Shown: positions 39,497-50,390 of the stretch, piece by piece
Position numbering within the stretch: the stretch's first letter is position 1
Layout of the letters: each line of letters begins with the position of its first letter
Source of the DNA: Blastococcus tunisiensis
GTDB lineage: Bacteria > Actinomycetota > Actinomycetes > Mycobacteriales > Geodermatophilaceae
Direction of reading: 5' to 3'
DNA length: 64,000 nt
Assembly: GCF_900112815.1 (NCBI RefSeq)
Contig: NZ_FOND01000023.1
Coordinates: 1 to 64,000 of the forward strand
Program-made: the position numbers and the translations under genes
The notes under the pieces: generated by a model
Told to the model about the DNA's origin: nothing
What the model saw: the letters and a program-made list of their open reading frames with translations, nothing else
Database searches by the model: none

Positions 39497-41485
39497 TCAG
39501 GAGATGTAGCCGTACTCCCAGTGCCACGGTTCGGGCTTCTCCCCGCCGGGTGAGGCCCAGGCGGGCTGGACGAAGCCGAACCGCGCGGCGTTGGCCCTCA
39601 TCCAGCTCCACTGCACCGAGCCGCCGACGTTGATCCCGCCGCACAGGTCCACCGCGAGCGCCCACCCGTGGTTGGAGGTGCCGGGCACGGCGGCCAGCTT
39701 CGGCTTCCGGGTGAACGCCGAGACCTGCGCCGCGAACGGCCGGTAGGAGTCGGTGATGCACAGCCGGGTGCCGAAGGCCGCGGTGTAGGCGGCGTCGAGC
39801 TGCCCGTAGGAGGCCGCGGCGTCGCAGCGCAGGGCGTGCCGGTGCACCCCGAGCCGGCACAGGGCGTCGCCAGGGATCTGGCCGTTGCTCCAGCCGCCCC
39901 AGGCAGCGGTGCGCTCGCCCGGCGGGGGGAGGGGGGCGCCGCAGGCGCCCGCCTCGGCCACCGGCAGCGGCGGATTGGCCGCCGCCGGAGCCGGCAGGGT
40001 CACCCGGGTCGCCGACGAGCCGGCGGCCAGGGGCTGCACCGACACCTGGTAGGTGCCGGCGGACGCGCCGATGACCTCGCCCTCGCCCAGGTAGATGCCG
40101 ACGTCCTGACCGCCCGGGGCGTGCACCAGGTCGCCGACCTGCACGTCCGCCAGGGGCACCGCGGCACCGGCCGCCCACTGGTCCTGCGGGGTGCCCGGGA
40201 CGGCGTACCCGGCGAGCAGCCAGGAGGCCGCGGTGAACCCGCCGCAGTCGTAGGTGTCGGGACCGCTGGTCCCGGGGACGAACGGCTTGCCCAGCTGGGA
40301 CAGCGCGCTGCTCACCGCGGCGACGGTCTCGGCGGGCAGCACCGTGACGGGGCTGGTGTCCACGATCGCCCAGACGACACCCGGCACCGGCTGCCCGGCC
40401 GGGGACAGGGCGGGCGAGAACCCGGCGGGCAGGTTCTCCGGGTCGGTGATCGCCGCCGCCGGCGGCGGCGCGATCCCGGCGGCGGCGAGCCGGCCCAGGT
40501 ACTGCTGCCAGCGCGCCGTCGCCCGCTGGTTGCGCTCCTCCTGCGGGCCGCTGACGGGGGTCGAGCCCAGCCCGGCCAGTGCGGAGGTGATCTCGGGGGT
40601 CAGGTCGTCGACCTGCGAGCGCACGGTCGCCAGGACCACGTCGGCGCGTGCGGCGGCCGCCCGGACCTCGGATTCGGCGTGCGCCACCCGGTCCCGGGCG
40701 ACGGCGAGCGAGAGGGTGCTGCGTCGGGCGCGCAGGACCTCCCCGGTGAGCACCTGCCCGCTGCGCTCGGCCACGGCCTGACCGAGGAGGGCGCCGGCGG
40801 TGGCGGCGTCGTCGTGCACGGTGAGGCCGAGGAGGGGGTACCGCTGCTGCGCGGTCGCCCGGTAGAGGTCCGCCGCGGTGGCGCCCACCGCGGTCTGCTG
40901 GTCCCGGAGGTGCAGCAGGGCCGCCTGCTCGGCGTCGCGGGCCTGCTGCAGCTCGACCTGCCGCTGTGTGACCTCCTGCTCCAGCTGCCGGTAGCGCCCG
41001 GCCTCCTCGAGCAGCGAGGTCTGCGCCGTCAGGGCGAGGGCCGTGCTGTCCAGCGGCCCGTCGCCGAGGCCGCCCCCGTCGGTGCCGGGGAGCACCAGCG
41101 CCGCCACGGCGGGCACCAGCAGGGTGCTCAGGGCGACCACCCGCAGCCGGGTCGACCACGCGACACCGGTCCGGCGGGCAGGGCGCGCGGTCCTGCGGCG
41201 GCCCGGGCGAACCGTCGGACGTGCCGTCGTCGAGCGCGACGGGGCCCTGCGGGCAGCCGTCGACCGGGCGGCGGGCCGGCCCGGGGCAGCGCCACGGCGA
41301 GCCGGGGGGCGGGCGGCGCCCGGACCGGTGCGCAGTGCGGCAGCGGTCGCGGTGCGGAGCGCGGCGGCCTGGGCGGGCGTGAGGGACTGCCCCTCGGCGA
41401 GGGCCGCGCGCAGGGCGAGGGCCTCGCGGAGCGCCTGGGCCTCGCGGGCGGACAGCACGGGTCGGGACGTGCGTGGTGCAGGCAC
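39497..41485 (-). CDS. membrane-anchored NlpC/P60-VanY fusion, cell-wall peptidase
   Basis: A 662-residue protein. A basic, Ala/Arg-rich cytoplasmic part (1-110) is followed by one membrane segment (about 113-133), a coiled coil (about 155-300), an NlpC/P60-like domain (about 385-500) and a C-terminal VanY D-Ala-D-Ala carboxypeptidase domain (about 555-660). The VanY zinc ligands are visible: His606 and Asp613 in SNHGWALAVD, His655 in EPWHWEY, with Glu652 as catalyst. NlpC has Cys414 (YDCGGF), but the usual HVGIYLG reads DVGIYLG, so the catalytic His is missing at that spot. It resembles RipA/RpfB-type wall enzymes with a regulatory coiled coil. Start GTG 41485. Confidence 0.85.
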   Translation of the reverse strand: MPAPRTSRPVLSAREAQALREALALRAALAEGQSLTPAQAAALRTATAAALRTGPGAARPPARRGAAPGRPAARSTAARRAPSRSTTARPTVRPGRRRTARPARRTGVAWSTRLRVVALSTLLVPAVAALVLPGTDGGGLGDGPLDSTALALTAQTSLLEEAGRYRQLEQEVTQRQVELQQARDAEQAALLHLRDQQTAVGATAADLYRATAQQRYPLLGLTVHDDAATAGALLGQAVAERSGQVLTGEVLRARRSTLSLAVARDRVAHAESEVRAAAARADVVLATVRSQVDDLTPEITSALAGLGSTPVSGPQEERNQRATARWQQYLGRLAAAGIAPPPAAAITDPENLPAGFSPALSPAGQPVPGVVWAIVDTSPVTVLPAETVAAVSSALSQLGKPFVPGTSGPDTYDCGGFTAASWLLAGYAVPGTPQDQWAAGAAVPLADVQVGDLVHAPGGQDVGIYLGEGEVIGASAGTYQVSVQPLAAGSSATRVTLPAPAAANPPLPVAEAGACGAPLPPPGERTAAWGGWSNGQIPGDALCRLGVHRHALRCDAAASYGQLDAAYTAAFGTRLCITDSYRPFAAQVSAFTRKPKLAAVPGTSNHGWALAVDLCGGINVGGSVQWSWMRANAARFGFVQPAWASPGGEKPEPWHWEYGYIS

Positions 41486-41589
41486 TGCAGCGTCCCCCGG
41501 CGGTCTCGTCGGTGCGTGGCCTGCTCCGGCTGCGGGTGCAGCAGGAGCGTTCAGGCCTCGTATCGACGTGCCGAGGGGGCGCGCTGAAC

Positions 41590-41614
41590 GGGGGGTGAGG
41601 CGGTCTCACCCCTC
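41590..41614 (-). terminator. hairpin after the 64-residue ORF
   Basis: GGGGTGAG (41592-41599) pairs with CTCACCCC (41605-41612) around a five-base loop, about 55 bases past the small gene stop and before the NlpC-VanY gene. Confidence 0.5.
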
Positions 41615-41670
41615 CGGGTGAGGGTGAACCTCGACCGGCGGGACGCCGGGTGACCCGTGCGGGGGAGGGG

Positions 41671-41865
41671 TCAGGGCGCCCACCAGGCGCCGTGCCGGTG
41701 GGTCAGCGGGATGCGCAGCTCGCCGCCGTCCTCGGTGGAGACCACGACCTCCACCAGCGTGATGCGGACGGGCGGCCCGTCGTCCTCCGGCTCCAGCACG
41801 CTGCCGCTGGCGAGGGGGATCGGGGGCACGACGAGGACGTCGTCGCGCGACGGCGGCTCGGCCAA
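41671..41865 (-). CDS. small unknown protein, 64 residues
   Basis: Not recognised. The sequence is acidic to neutral with a beta-like centre (RITLVEVVVSTEDGGELRIPL) and ends HGAWWAP. The start is TTG 41865, supported by GAGGAGG six bases before it, which is a better ribosome site than most genes here have. A hairpin follows its stop. It lies downstream of gltA on the same strand but beyond that gene's terminator. Confidence 0.55.
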   Translation of the reverse strand: MAEPPSRDDVLVVPPIPLASGSVLEPEDDGPPVRITLVEVVVSTEDGGELRIPLTHRHGAWWAP

Positions 41866-41927
41866 GACGATCCTCCTCAGGTGCGGTGGTCGGTCCCACC
41901 GTAGGGCGCGGTGTTCCGGACAGGCAT

Positions 41928-41970
41928 CGGGCCGGGCAGTTCCTCCCTGGTGGGAGGTCTGCCCGGCCCG
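41928..41970 (-). terminator. hairpin after citrate synthase
   Basis: CGGGCCGGGCAG pairs exactly with CTGCCCGGCCCG, and the loop contains a further small stem (CCTCC...GGAGG). It starts 25 bases past the gltA stop. Confidence 0.8.
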
Positions 41971-41994
41971 GTGTCGCCGAAGGCGGCGGTCGGC

Positions 41995-43284
<1,290 letters not shown>

Positions 43285-43292
43285 GATCTCGG

Positions 43293-43298
43293 ACGCTA
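43293..43298 (-). promoter_or_regulatory. -10 box of leaderless gltA
   Basis: TAGCGT on the minus strand, eight bases before the GTG. The same arrangement (TANNNT plus seven bases) precedes the genes at 45884 and 51993. Confidence 0.5.
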
Positions 43299-43302
43299 CT
43301 GC

Positions 43303-43327
43303 GCCCGGCGGCGGGTCGCCGCCCGGG
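43303..43327 (-). terminator. hairpin between fum and gltA
   Basis: GCCCGGCGGCG pairs with CGCCGCCCGGGC around GGT, with one bulged base. It lies about 60 bases past the fumarase stop and just upstream of the gltA -10 box. Confidence 0.55.
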
Positions 43328-43386
43328 CCGTCCCCGCGGGGCGGGCGGTCACGAGTTCGTCATGACCCCCCGCCCCGGGACGCCGA

Positions 43387-44790
43387 TCAGGGATGCGTCA
43401 TGGACAGGACGTCGAGGGCGGCGTCGAGCTGCTCCTCGGTGAGCTTCCCCTGCTCCACGTAGCCGCGCTCGACGACGACCTGGCGGATGGTCTTCTTCTC
43501 CTTGAGCGACTGCTTGGCCACGATCGCCGCCTCCTCGTAGCCGATGTACTTGTTCAGCGGCGTGACGATCGAGGGGGAGGACTCGGCCAGCTCCCGGCAG
43601 CGGTCCACGTTCGCCGTGATGCCGTCGACGCAGCGGTCGGCCAGCAGCCGGCTCACGTTGGCCAGCAGCCGGATCGACTCCAGCACGTTGCGCGCCATCA
43701 GCGGCAGCGTCACGTTGAGCTCGAAGCTGCCGGTCGTCCCGGCGAACGCGACGGCGGCGTCGTTGCCGATGACCTGCGCGGCGACCTGGACGGTCGCCTC
43801 CGGGATCACCGGGTTCACCTTGCCCGGCATGATGGAGCTGCCCGGCTGGAGGTCGGGCAGGAAGATCTCCCCGAGGCCCGTCCGCGGACCGGAGCCCATC
43901 CAGCGCAGGTCGTTGGCGATCTTCACCAGGCCGACGGCGATGGTGCGCAGCTGGCCGGACGCCTCCACCAGCCCGTCGCGGGAGCTCTGCGCCTCGAAGT
44001 GGTCGCGCGCCTCGGTCAGCGGCAGGTCCAGCTGCCCGGCCAGCCGCTCGATGATGGCGGCGGCGAACCCGGGCGGGGTGTTGATGCCGGTACCGACGGC
44101 GGTGCCGCCCAGGGGCAGCTCGCCGACGCGGGGCAGGGAGGCCTGCAGGCGTTCCACGCCGTAGCGGACCGCCGCCGCGTAGCCGCCGAACTCCTGGCCG
44201 AGGGTGACCGGGGTGGCGTCCATGAGGTGCGTGCGGCCGCTCTTGACCACCGTGGCGAACTCGTCGGCCTTGCGCGACAGCGACAGCTCCAGGTGCTGCA
44301 GGGCCGGGATCAGGTCGCGCACGATCGCCCCGGTCGCGGCCACGTGGATCGCCGACGGGAAGACGTCGTTGGACGACTGCGAGGCGTTCACGTGGTCGTT
44401 CGGGTGCACCGGCCGTCCGAGGGCCTCGGTGGCGAGGGTGGCGATCACCTCGTTGGTGTTCATGTTGCTCGACGTGCCCGACCCGGTCTGGAAGACGTCG
44501 ATCGGGAAGTGCTCGTCGAACTCGCCGGTGGCGACCCGGGCGGCGGCGGCGGTGACCGCCTCGGCGATCTCGCCGTCCAGCACCCCGAGCTCGGCGTTCA
44601 CCGTCGCCGCGGCGCCCTTGATGGCGGCCAGGGCACCGATGAGCTCGCGCTCGATGGGCGTGCCGGAGATGGGGAAGTTCTCGACGGCGCGCTGGGTCTG
44701 CGCACGCCACTTCGCCCAGGCCGGGACGCGGACCTCCCCCATGGAGTCGTGCTCGATGCGGTACTCGCTGCCGTCCTGCTGAGGGGCCAC
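43387..44790 (-). CDS. fumC: class II fumarate hydratase
   Basis: A 467-residue enzyme interconverting fumarate and malate. Family motifs are [44 protein letters not shown], and the signature [11 protein letters not shown]. The length equals FumC (467 in E. coli). GTG 44790 has CGGGAG six bases upstream; a TAGGGT -10-like box lies about 50 bases upstream. The divergent gene encodes a Gly/Pro-rich membrane protein, the same pairing I recall for Rv1097c and Rv1098c. Confidence 0.97.
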   Translation of the reverse strand: MAPQQDGSEYRIEHDSMGEVRVPAWAKWRAQTQRAVENFPISGTPIERELIGALAAIKGAAATVNAELGVLDGEIAEAVTAAAARVATGEFDEHFPIDVFQTGSGTSSNMNTNEVIATLATEALGRPVHPNDHVNASQSSNDVFPSAIHVAATGAIVRDLIPALQHLELSLSRKADEFATVVKSGRTHLMDATPVTLGQEFGGYAAAVRYGVERLQASLPRVGELPLGGTAVGTGINTPPGFAAAIIERLAGQLDLPLTEARDHFEAQSSRDGLVEASGQLRTIAVGLVKIANDLRWMGSGPRTGLGEIFLPDLQPGSSIMPGKVNPVIPEATVQVAAQVIGNDAAVAFAGTTGSFELNVTLPLMARNVLESIRLLANVSRLLADRCVDGITANVDRCRELAESSPSIVTPLNKYIGYEEAAIVAKQSLKEKKTIRQVVVERGYVEQGKLTEEQLDAALDVLSMTHP

Positions 44791-44964
44791 GCTGCGCTCC
44801 CGGTTGTGGTCGATGGTGACAGTGCTCCGGGAGGGACCCTAGACACCGGCGGGGGCGGCGGTCACCGGACGTGGGCGGCCCGGGCCGGGCACCGGCTGTG
44901 GCGGGAGGACCCGGGCCTACCATCCACGAGCGCTGATCCCGCCGTCCGTCCGAGGAGTGTCCCC

Positions 44965-45798
44965 ATGTCGCAGCCGCCGTACCCGCCGCCGGACGGTGCC
45001 GACGAGCCCACCCGGCAGTTCGGCCCACCGGCGGGTGAGGGCGGGCGCGACGAGACCCGGCAGTTCGACCAGCCGCCGTACGGCCAGCAGGGGCAGCAGC
45101 CCTACGGCCAGCAGGGGCAGCAGCCCTACGGCCAGCCGGGCCAGCCACCGTACGGCCAGCCGGGCCAGCCACCATACGGCCAGCCGGGGCAGCCACCGTA
45201 CGGCCAGCAGCCCTACGGCCAGGCGGGTCAGCAGCCCTACGGTCAGCAGCCCTACGGCCAACCGGGGCAGCCGCCGTACGGCCAGCCGCCCTACGGGTAC
45301 GGGCAGCCGGGCCAGCAGTGGGGCCCGCCCGGCGGGCCGCCGCCGTCGGGCAACCGGAGCACGTTGATCGCGCTGGCGGTGGCCGGCGTCGTCGTCCTGG
45401 CGGCCGTCGGCATCGCGCTGTGGATCCTGCTGGCCGACGACGGGGTGGACACCACGGCGGCGCCGACGAGCTCGGCCCCGGGCACGAGCAGCAGCGAGCC
45501 GCGCACCTCCACGTCCGAACGGACCACCTCCTCGAGCCCCCGGACGTCGGCCACCCCGCCGCAGTCCGAGCCGGCGGGGGAGCTCCCGCCGGCGACCGTC
45601 ACACCCGACGGGCTGGGCGAGGACCCGGTGATGGACGCCTACGCGCAGGACTGCTACGCCGGGGACATGGTGGCCTGCGACTCGCTGTACTTCGAGTCGG
45701 AGCCCGACTCGGCCTACGAGGTCTACGGCGACACCTGCGCCGGCCGGCAGCCACCGGGCACGGACACCTTCTGCACGGAGAGCTTCCCGAACGGCTGA
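44965..45798 (+). CDS. Gly/Pro/Gln-rich single-span membrane protein
   Basis: A 277-residue protein. Residues about 35-115 are a cytoplasmic repeat region built from PYGQ(P/Q)GQ(P/Q). One membrane helix follows (about 133-155, [21 protein letters not shown]), then a Thr/Ser-rich linker. The outer domain is a short Cys-containing module of about 60 residues ([17 protein letters not shown] and later TCAG, FCTES), which could form two disulfides. ATG 44965 has GAGGAG; TACCAT lies upstream as a -10. Function unknown; a similar protein is next to fum in mycobacteria. Confidence 0.85.
   Translation: MSQPPYPPPDGADEPTRQFGPPAGEGGRDETRQFDQPPYGQQGQQPYGQQGQQPYGQPGQPPYGQPGQPPYGQPGQPPYGQQPYGQAGQQPYGQQPYGQPGQPPYGQPPYGYGQPGQQWGPPGGPPPSGNRSTLIALAVAGVVVLAAVGIALWILLADDGVDTTAAPTSSAPGTSSSEPRTSTSERTTSSSPRTSATPPQSEPAGELPPATVTPDGLGEDPVMDAYAQDCYAGDMVACDSLYFESEPDSAYEVYGDTCAGRQPPGTDTFCTESFPNG
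45070..45306 (+). repeat. tandem repeats encoding PYGQ(P/Q)GQ
   Basis: About ten copies of a 24-base or 12-base unit (CCCTACGGCCAG core) in frame. The number of copies could vary between strains without a frameshift. Confidence 0.75.
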
Positions 45799-45870
45799 CC
45801 GGGGGAGCGGCGGCCCGCACCTGGCGTGGGTGCGGGCGCCGAGCGTCGTCCGGAGCCGGTGTCCGTCGGC

Positions 45871-45876
45871 TAGCGT
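45871..45876 (+). promoter_or_regulatory. -10 box of the leaderless gene at 45884
   Basis: TAGCGT, then seven bases, then the GTG start; no Shine-Dalgarno is present. Confidence 0.5.
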
Positions 45877-45883
45877 CGGGCCC

Positions 45884-46567
45884 GTGACCGACGACGAGAA
45901 CCTCGCCGGCCCGCCGGCCGTCCGGGCCTCCGACGCCGACCGGGAGGTGGTCGTCTCGCGGCTGCAGACCGCCGTCGCCGAGGGGCGTCTCGACCTCGAC
46001 GAGTTCGGCCAGCGCGCCGAGGCGGCCTACGCGGCGTCGACCCGCGCCGAGCTGGACCAGCTGGTGGCCGACCTGCCGTCCGACGCCGCTCCGCGCGTGC
46101 AGATCGTGGGCCAGCGCACGGCGGAGGAGGTGACCAGCGTCTTCGGCGACATCACGCTGACCGTGACGGCGGCACCACCGCAGCGGGTCGGCACGGTGTT
46201 CGGCGACATCCGCATCGACCTGCGCGGGCTGCGGACCGACGCCGACCGGATCGACCTGACGCTCAGCACGGTCTTCGGCGACATCGACGTCATCGTCGCC
46301 GAGGGGGTGGACGGGGAGCTGCACGGCCGGACCGTGTTCGGCGACCGGAAGGTCGAGCTGGCCCCCCTGCCGAGGCTGGCGGGCACGCCGCTGGTCGTCG
46401 TCCACGCGAAGGCGATCTTCGGCGACCTCCGGCTGCGCAGTCTCGCACCGGGGGACTCACCCAGCCGCTGGGGCGCCCTGATGGAGAAGCTGGCCGCCCG
46501 CAAGCAGCTCCCGCCGCGGCCGCCGGCGACGGGTGCGCCGCCGCCGTTCCCGCCGCCGCCGATCTGA
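45884..46567 (+). CDS. DUF1707 and LiaF-type (DUF2154-like) domain protein
   Basis: A 227-residue protein with no signal peptide. Residues about 13-65 are the DUF1707 pattern (VRASDADREVVVSRLQTAVAEGRLDLDEFGQRAEAAY). Residues about 90-185 carry repeated VFGD motifs (SVFGDITL, TVFGDIRI, TVFGDIDV, TVFGDRKV, AIFGDLRL) typical of the cell-wall-active antibiotic response C-terminal domain. The tail is Pro-rich. Such proteins are linked to envelope stress, but the role here is open. GTG 45884 follows TAGCGT by seven bases, a leaderless start. Confidence 0.85.
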   Translation: MTDDENLAGPPAVRASDADREVVVSRLQTAVAEGRLDLDEFGQRAEAAYAASTRAELDQLVADLPSDAAPRVQIVGQRTAEEVTSVFGDITLTVTAAPPQRVGTVFGDIRIDLRGLRTDADRIDLTLSTVFGDIDVIVAEGVDGELHGRTVFGDRKVELAPLPRLAGTPLVVVHAKAIFGDLRLRSLAPGDSPSRWGALMEKLAARKQLPPRPPATGAPPPFPPPPI

Positions 46568-46610
46568 CCGGCGGCGGGACGGCGCCGTCCCGGTCTGCAC
46601 GACCGGGCGG

Positions 46611-47657
46611 TCAGGGCTCCCGGTCGAAGGGGACGGCGGAGTAGGCGCGCAGCTTCTCCAGCGAGTGCAGGCTGTCGATCGAGCGGATCGTGCCCGACCT
46701 GGACCGCATCACCAGCGACTGCGTGGTGCAGCCCCCGGAGCTGTAGCGAACGCCGCGCAGCAGCTCGCCGTCGGTGATGCCGGTGGCGACGAAGAAGACG
46801 TCGCCGCGGACCAGGTCGTCGATGTGCAGCACCCGGTCGAGGTCGTGGCCGGCGTCGATCGCCTTCTGCCGCTCGTCGTCGTCCTTGGGCCAGAGCCGGC
46901 CCTGCAGCGCCCCGCCCATGCACTTCAGCGCGCAGGCGGTGATGATCCCCTCCGGCGTCCCCCCGATGCCGAGCAGCAGGTCCACGCCGGTGCCCTCGCG
47001 GGCGGCCGCGATCGCGCCGGCGACGTCGCCGTCGGTGATGAACCTGATGCGGGCGCCGGCCTCCCGCACCTCCTGGACCAGCGTCTCGTGGCGGGGCCGG
47101 TCGAGGATGCAGACGGTGACGTCGCCGACGGCGCTCTTCTTGGCCTTGGCGATGCGGCGGATGTTCTCGGCGACCGGGGCGGTGATGTCGACGACGTCGG
47201 CCGCGGCGGGACCGGTGGCCAGCTTCTCCATGTAGAAGACCGCCGACGGGTCGTACATGGCGCCCCGCTCGGCGACGGCCATGACGGCGATGGCGTTGGG
47301 CATGCCCTTGGCCATCAGGGTCGTGCCGTCGATCGGGTCGACGGCGACGTCGCACTCCGGCCCCCGGCCGTCACCGACCTGCTCGCCGTTGTAGAGCATC
47401 GGCGCCTCGTCCTTCTCGCCCTCCCCGATCACCACGACGCCGCGCATGCTGACCGTGCCGATGAGCGCCCGCATGGCGTCGACGGCCGCGCCGTCCCCGC
47501 CGTTCTTGTCGCCCCGGCCCACCCAGCGCCCGGCGGCCATGGCCGCGGCCTCGGTGACCCGGACGAGCTCGAGGGCCAGGTTGCGGTCCGGGGCGGGCCG
47601 GTCGGTGCGGAAGCCGCCGCTCGTCGGGACGGGGCCTTCGGGCACGGGCAGCGACAC
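46611..47657 (-). CDS. glpX: class II fructose-1,6-bisphosphatase
   Basis: A 348-residue enzyme that removes the 1-phosphate from fructose 1,6-bisphosphate in gluconeogenesis. GlpX motifs: [47 protein letters not shown] (metal site), then [25 protein letters not shown] 47657 sits four bases after AGGAGG. The leader carries an AGGACCCCG-type hairpin. It is divergent from the DUF4245 gene, as I recall for Rv1099c/Rv1100, and appears to be the cell's gluconeogenic FBPase. Confidence 0.96.
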   Translation of the reverse strand: MSLPVPEGPVPTSGGFRTDRPAPDRNLALELVRVTEAAAMAAGRWVGRGDKNGGDGAAVDAMRALIGTVSMRGVVVIGEGEKDEAPMLYNGEQVGDGRGPECDVAVDPIDGTTLMAKGMPNAIAVMAVAERGAMYDPSAVFYMEKLATGPAAADVVDITAPVAENIRRIAKAKKSAVGDVTVCILDRPRHETLVQEVREAGARIRFITDGDVAGAIAAAREGTGVDLLLGIGGTPEGIITACALKCMGGALQGRLWPKDDDERQKAIDAGHDLDRVLHIDDLVRGDVFFVATGITDGELLRGVRYSSGGCTTQSLVMRSRSGTIRSIDSLHSLEKLRAYSAVPFDREP

Positions 47658-47675
47658 GGGACCTCCTGGGAAAAC

Positions 47676-47722
47676 GGACCCCGTCCTCCCGCCCTCCGCG
47701 GACTCGGGGCAAGGACGGGGCC
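47676..47722 (-). repeat. AGGACCCCG-type hairpin in the glpX leader
   Basis: CCCCGTCC (47679-47686) pairs with GGACGGGG (47713-47720). It lies between divergent genes, so it cannot be a gene-end terminator; it may fold in the glpX 5-prime leader. A TAGGAT box on the minus strand near 47755 would place it inside the leader. Confidence 0.55.
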
Positions 47723-47764
47723 ATGGGCGGCGAGGTGGCAGAGCGTTGCTGCGATCCTAGGTGC

Positions 47765-48376
47765 ATGACCGGACCCGGCCCGACGAGCGAGCACACGACC
47801 GACCGCACCGGGGAGGTGCCGCCGGTCTCCCCGGCGATCCAGCGGGCGAACCGGATGAACGCGGCCAACATGGTCCGCTCGCTGCTGCCGCTGGTGGTCA
47901 TCTGCCTGCTGATCGTCGCGTGGCAGGCCTTCCGCTCCGGTCCCGACGTGGGGGTGCGGACGGTCGACCCGTCCTCGTCGGTCCAGCTCGCCGCCGCACG
48001 CGCCGGGTACCAGCTGCTCGTCCCGGCCGGGCTGGACGAGGACTACCGCACGACCAGTGCCCGCACCGACGCCGGCAACGCCGGCGAGGGCGACCCGGTC
48101 ACCCTCGAGATCGGCTACCTGACGCCGGAGGAGGAGTACGCCGGTTTCGTGGTGAGCGACGACCGGGACGCCGATCCGCTGGCCGCGGTGCTCGACGGCG
48201 CGCAGGAGCAGGGCAGCGTCGACCTGGCCGGCGAGAGCTGGACCCGCTCGACGACGGTGGACGGCGAGACCGCGCTGTGGCGGGAGGCGGACGGGGTCAC
48301 CGCCCTGGTGACCGGCTCGGCTTCCGACGAGGAGCTGGAGACGGTGGCGGCGGCCGTGGCGCCCTACCGGGGCTGA
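47765..48376 (+). CDS. DUF4245 family membrane-anchored protein
   Basis: A 203-residue protein with a cytoplasmic N-terminus of about 35 residues, one membrane helix (about 41-60, SLLPLVVICLLIVAWQAF) and an outer domain of about 140 residues (AARAGYQLLVPAGL; VTLEIGYLTPEEEYAGFVVS; SWTRSTTVDGETALW). This matches the DUF4245 family that sits next to glpX in actinobacteria. Function unknown. ATG 47765 is preferred over an upstream start because upstream sequence is the promoter region. Confidence 0.85.
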   Translation: MTGPGPTSEHTTDRTGEVPPVSPAIQRANRMNAANMVRSLLPLVVICLLIVAWQAFRSGPDVGVRTVDPSSSVQLAAARAGYQLLVPAGLDEDYRTTSARTDAGNAGEGDPVTLEIGYLTPEEEYAGFVVSDDRDADPLAAVLDGAQEQGSVDLAGESWTRSTTVDGETALWREADGVTALVTGSASDEELETVAAAVAPYRG

Positions 48377-48524
48377 GCGGCCGGCCGGCCGGATGACGAT
48401 CCCGTGTCGGACATCACGACCTGGTGTCTGCCGGGTGCGTCGCGTGGTGGCCGGCTCCGGCGTCCGGGACGCTCCGCACCATCAGCCACGCGAGTTCCCC
48501 TCGCACGCTTTCGGAGGAGCACCG

Positions 48525-48851
48525 ATGCCCTTTCGTGCCGACTGCCCCGGTGGTGACCACCGGCCCCCGTCCACCGGTGGTTCGTGCGACTGCGGGATGG
48601 TGACCCGCGTGCCGAGCCGGCCGGACCTGCCGGCGCCGCTGCCCCTGGTGGCGCCGGACGTGCGGGACCTCCTGGCCCGCTGCCTCTACGACGGGCCCGG
48701 CGACCCGCTGGCCGCGGACGCCGCCGATCACCGCCCGGACGACCTGCGGATGTCGGGCATCCTGCGGCGGCGCGCCGACCGGATGATCGCCGCGATGGCC
48801 GCTGCCGGTCTCGTGGTCACCGCGGACACCGGGCTCTCCCGGGTCGCCTGA
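48525..48851 (+). CDS. small unknown protein with an N-terminal Cys/His cluster
   Basis: A 108-residue protein, not recognised. It begins MPFRADCPGGDHRPPSTGG followed by SCDCG; the three Cys and one His within 25 residues could bind a metal. The rest is helical (VRDLLARCLYDGPGDPLAAD; DRMIAAMAAAGLVV). ATG 48525 has GGAGGAG seven bases upstream, a clear ribosome site. It is convergent with xseB, with a shared hairpin between them. Confidence 0.65.
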   Translation: MPFRADCPGGDHRPPSTGGSCDCGMVTRVPSRPDLPAPLPLVAPDVRDLLARCLYDGPGDPLAADAADHRPDDLRMSGILRRRADRMIAAMAAAGLVVTADTGLSRVA

Positions 48852-48859
48852 CCGCCCGG

Positions 48860-48895
48860 CGGGCGGTGCCGGTCAGGCCTGCTCGGCACCGCCCG
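48860..48895. terminator. bidirectional hairpin at the xseB 3-prime end
   Basis: CGGGCGGTGCC (48860-48870) pairs exactly with GGCACCGCCCG (48885-48895). It overlaps the last codons of xseB and lies nine bases past the stop of the convergent small gene. Confidence 0.65.
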
Positions 48896-49130
48896 GCGGG
48901 GCGGCCGCGGCCAGGCGTTCCCTGGCCCGGTCCAGCCAGTGCTGGCACAGCGTGGCGAGTTCCTCGCCGCGCTCCCAGAGGGCCAGTGACTCCTCGAGGG
49001 TGAGGCCGCCGGTCTCCAGCCGGCGGACCACGTCGGCGAGCTCCTCGCGGGCCTGCTCGTAGGTGGTCGTCGGCTCCGGGCCGGTCGCTGGGTTCTCGGC
49101 GCTGGTCGCTGGGTTCTCGGCGCTGGTCAT
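48873..49130 (-). CDS. xseB: exonuclease VII small subunit
   Basis: An 85-residue protein with the XseB core [37 protein letters not shown]. It pairs with XseA to degrade single-stranded DNA from both ends. The N-terminus contains a perfect duplication (SAENPAT twice) from a 21-base tandem repeat at about 49084-49125. The ATG overlaps the xseA stop by four bases. Confidence 0.95.
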   Translation of the reverse strand: MTSAENPATSAENPATGPEPTTTYEQAREELADVVRRLETGGLTLEESLALWERGEELATLCQHWLDRARERLAAAAPPGGAEQA

Positions 49131-50371
49131 CGCTGCCCATCCTCGTCGGTGCCGTCGTCGGTGCCGCCCTCGACCCGCACGGTCAGCCGGCCGCCCGCGA
49201 CCCGGACGCGCAGCCGCTCGTCCGGCGTGACCTCCGCCGGGTCGCGCACCAGCGCTCCGTCGTCCTTCTGCAGCACGGCGTACCCGCGCTCGAGCGTGGC
49301 GGCGGGGGAGAGCGCGGTGACCCGGGCGCGGGCGTGCTCGAGGTCGCGCTCGGCGCCCTCGACCCGGTGCACGAGGGTCCGGCGGGCGCGGTTGCGGAGC
49401 GACACGACGTCCTCCTCCCGCCCGTGCAGGAGCCGGTCGGGCGAGGCCAGCACCGGCCTGCTCCGCATCGACTCCAGCCAGCGCTCCTGCTGCTCGAGCC
49501 GGCCGGTGAGCACGTGCCGGGCCCGGGACCGCAGCCCGTCGACGAGCCGGCGCTGCTCGCCGATCTCCGGCACCACGCGGTGGGCGGCGTCGGTGGGGGT
49601 GGCGGCGCGGACGTCGGCGACGTGGTCGACCAGCGTGGTGTCCGTCTCGTGCCCCACGGCGGTGACGACCGGCGTGCGGGTCGCGGCGACGGCCCGCACC
49701 AGGCCCTCGTCGGAGAAGGGCAGCAGGTCCTCGACCGACCCGCCGCCGCGGGCGATCACGATGACCTCGACGGTGGGGTCGGCGTCGAGCCGGCGCAGCC
49801 CGTCGATGACGTTCTGCGCCGCCTGCGGGCCCTGGACCGCGCAGTTGACCATCGCGAAGCGGATCGCCGGCCAGCGTCGGCGGGCGGTGACCAGGACGTC
49901 GCGCTCGGCGGCGCTGTCCCGGCCGGTGATGACGCCGACGACGGCCGGCGCGAAGGGGAGCGGACGCTTGCGCGCGGCGTCGAAGAGCCCCTCGGCGGCC
50001 AGCAGCCGGCGGATGCGCTCGATCCGGGCCAGCAGCTCGCCGAGGCCGACGGCGCGGATCTCGGTGGCCCGCAGCGAGAACGAGCCGCGGGCCACGTAGT
50101 AGTCGGGGCGTGCGCGCACGATCACGCGGGCGCCCTCGGTCAGCTCCAGCCCGGGGCGCTCGGCGACGTCCCGGTGGCAGGTGACCGGCACGGACAGGTC
50201 GGCCGCCCGGTCCCGCAGGGTGAGGAAGACCGTCGCCGCCCCACCGCGGCGGGACAGCTGGGCCACCTGCCCCTCCACCCAGACCTCGCCGAGCCGCCCG
50301 ATCCAGTCGGCGATCTTGCGCGCGACGGTGCGGACCGGCCAGGGCGCCTCGGGAGACGATGGTGCGGTCAC
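49127..50371 (-). CDS. xseA: exonuclease VII large subunit
   Basis: A 414-residue protein. An N-terminal OB-fold ([25 protein letters not shown]), the catalytic region ([58 protein letters not shown]), coiled-coil arms (about 260-350) and a C-terminal domain ([13 protein letters not shown]) follow the usual order. It overlaps xseB by four bases, forming one unit. A degenerate hairpin repeat lies just upstream. Confidence 0.96.
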   Translation of the reverse strand: MTAPSSPEAPWPVRTVARKIADWIGRLGEVWVEGQVAQLSRRGGAATVFLTLRDRAADLSVPVTCHRDVAERPGLELTEGARVIVRARPDYYVARGSFSLRATEIRAVGLGELLARIERIRRLLAAEGLFDAARKRPLPFAPAVVGVITGRDSAAERDVLVTARRRWPAIRFAMVNCAVQGPQAAQNVIDGLRRLDADPTVEVIVIARGGGSVEDLLPFSDEGLVRAVAATRTPVVTAVGHETDTTLVDHVADVRAATPTDAAHRVVPEIGEQRRLVDGLRSRARHVLTGRLEQQERWLESMRSRPVLASPDRLLHGREEDVVSLRNRARRTLVHRVEGAERDLEHARARVTALSPAATLERGYAVLQKDDGALVRDPAEVTPDERLRVRVAGGRLTVRVEGGTDDGTDEDGQR

Positions 50372-50390
50372 CCCGAGAGCCTGTCATGGC

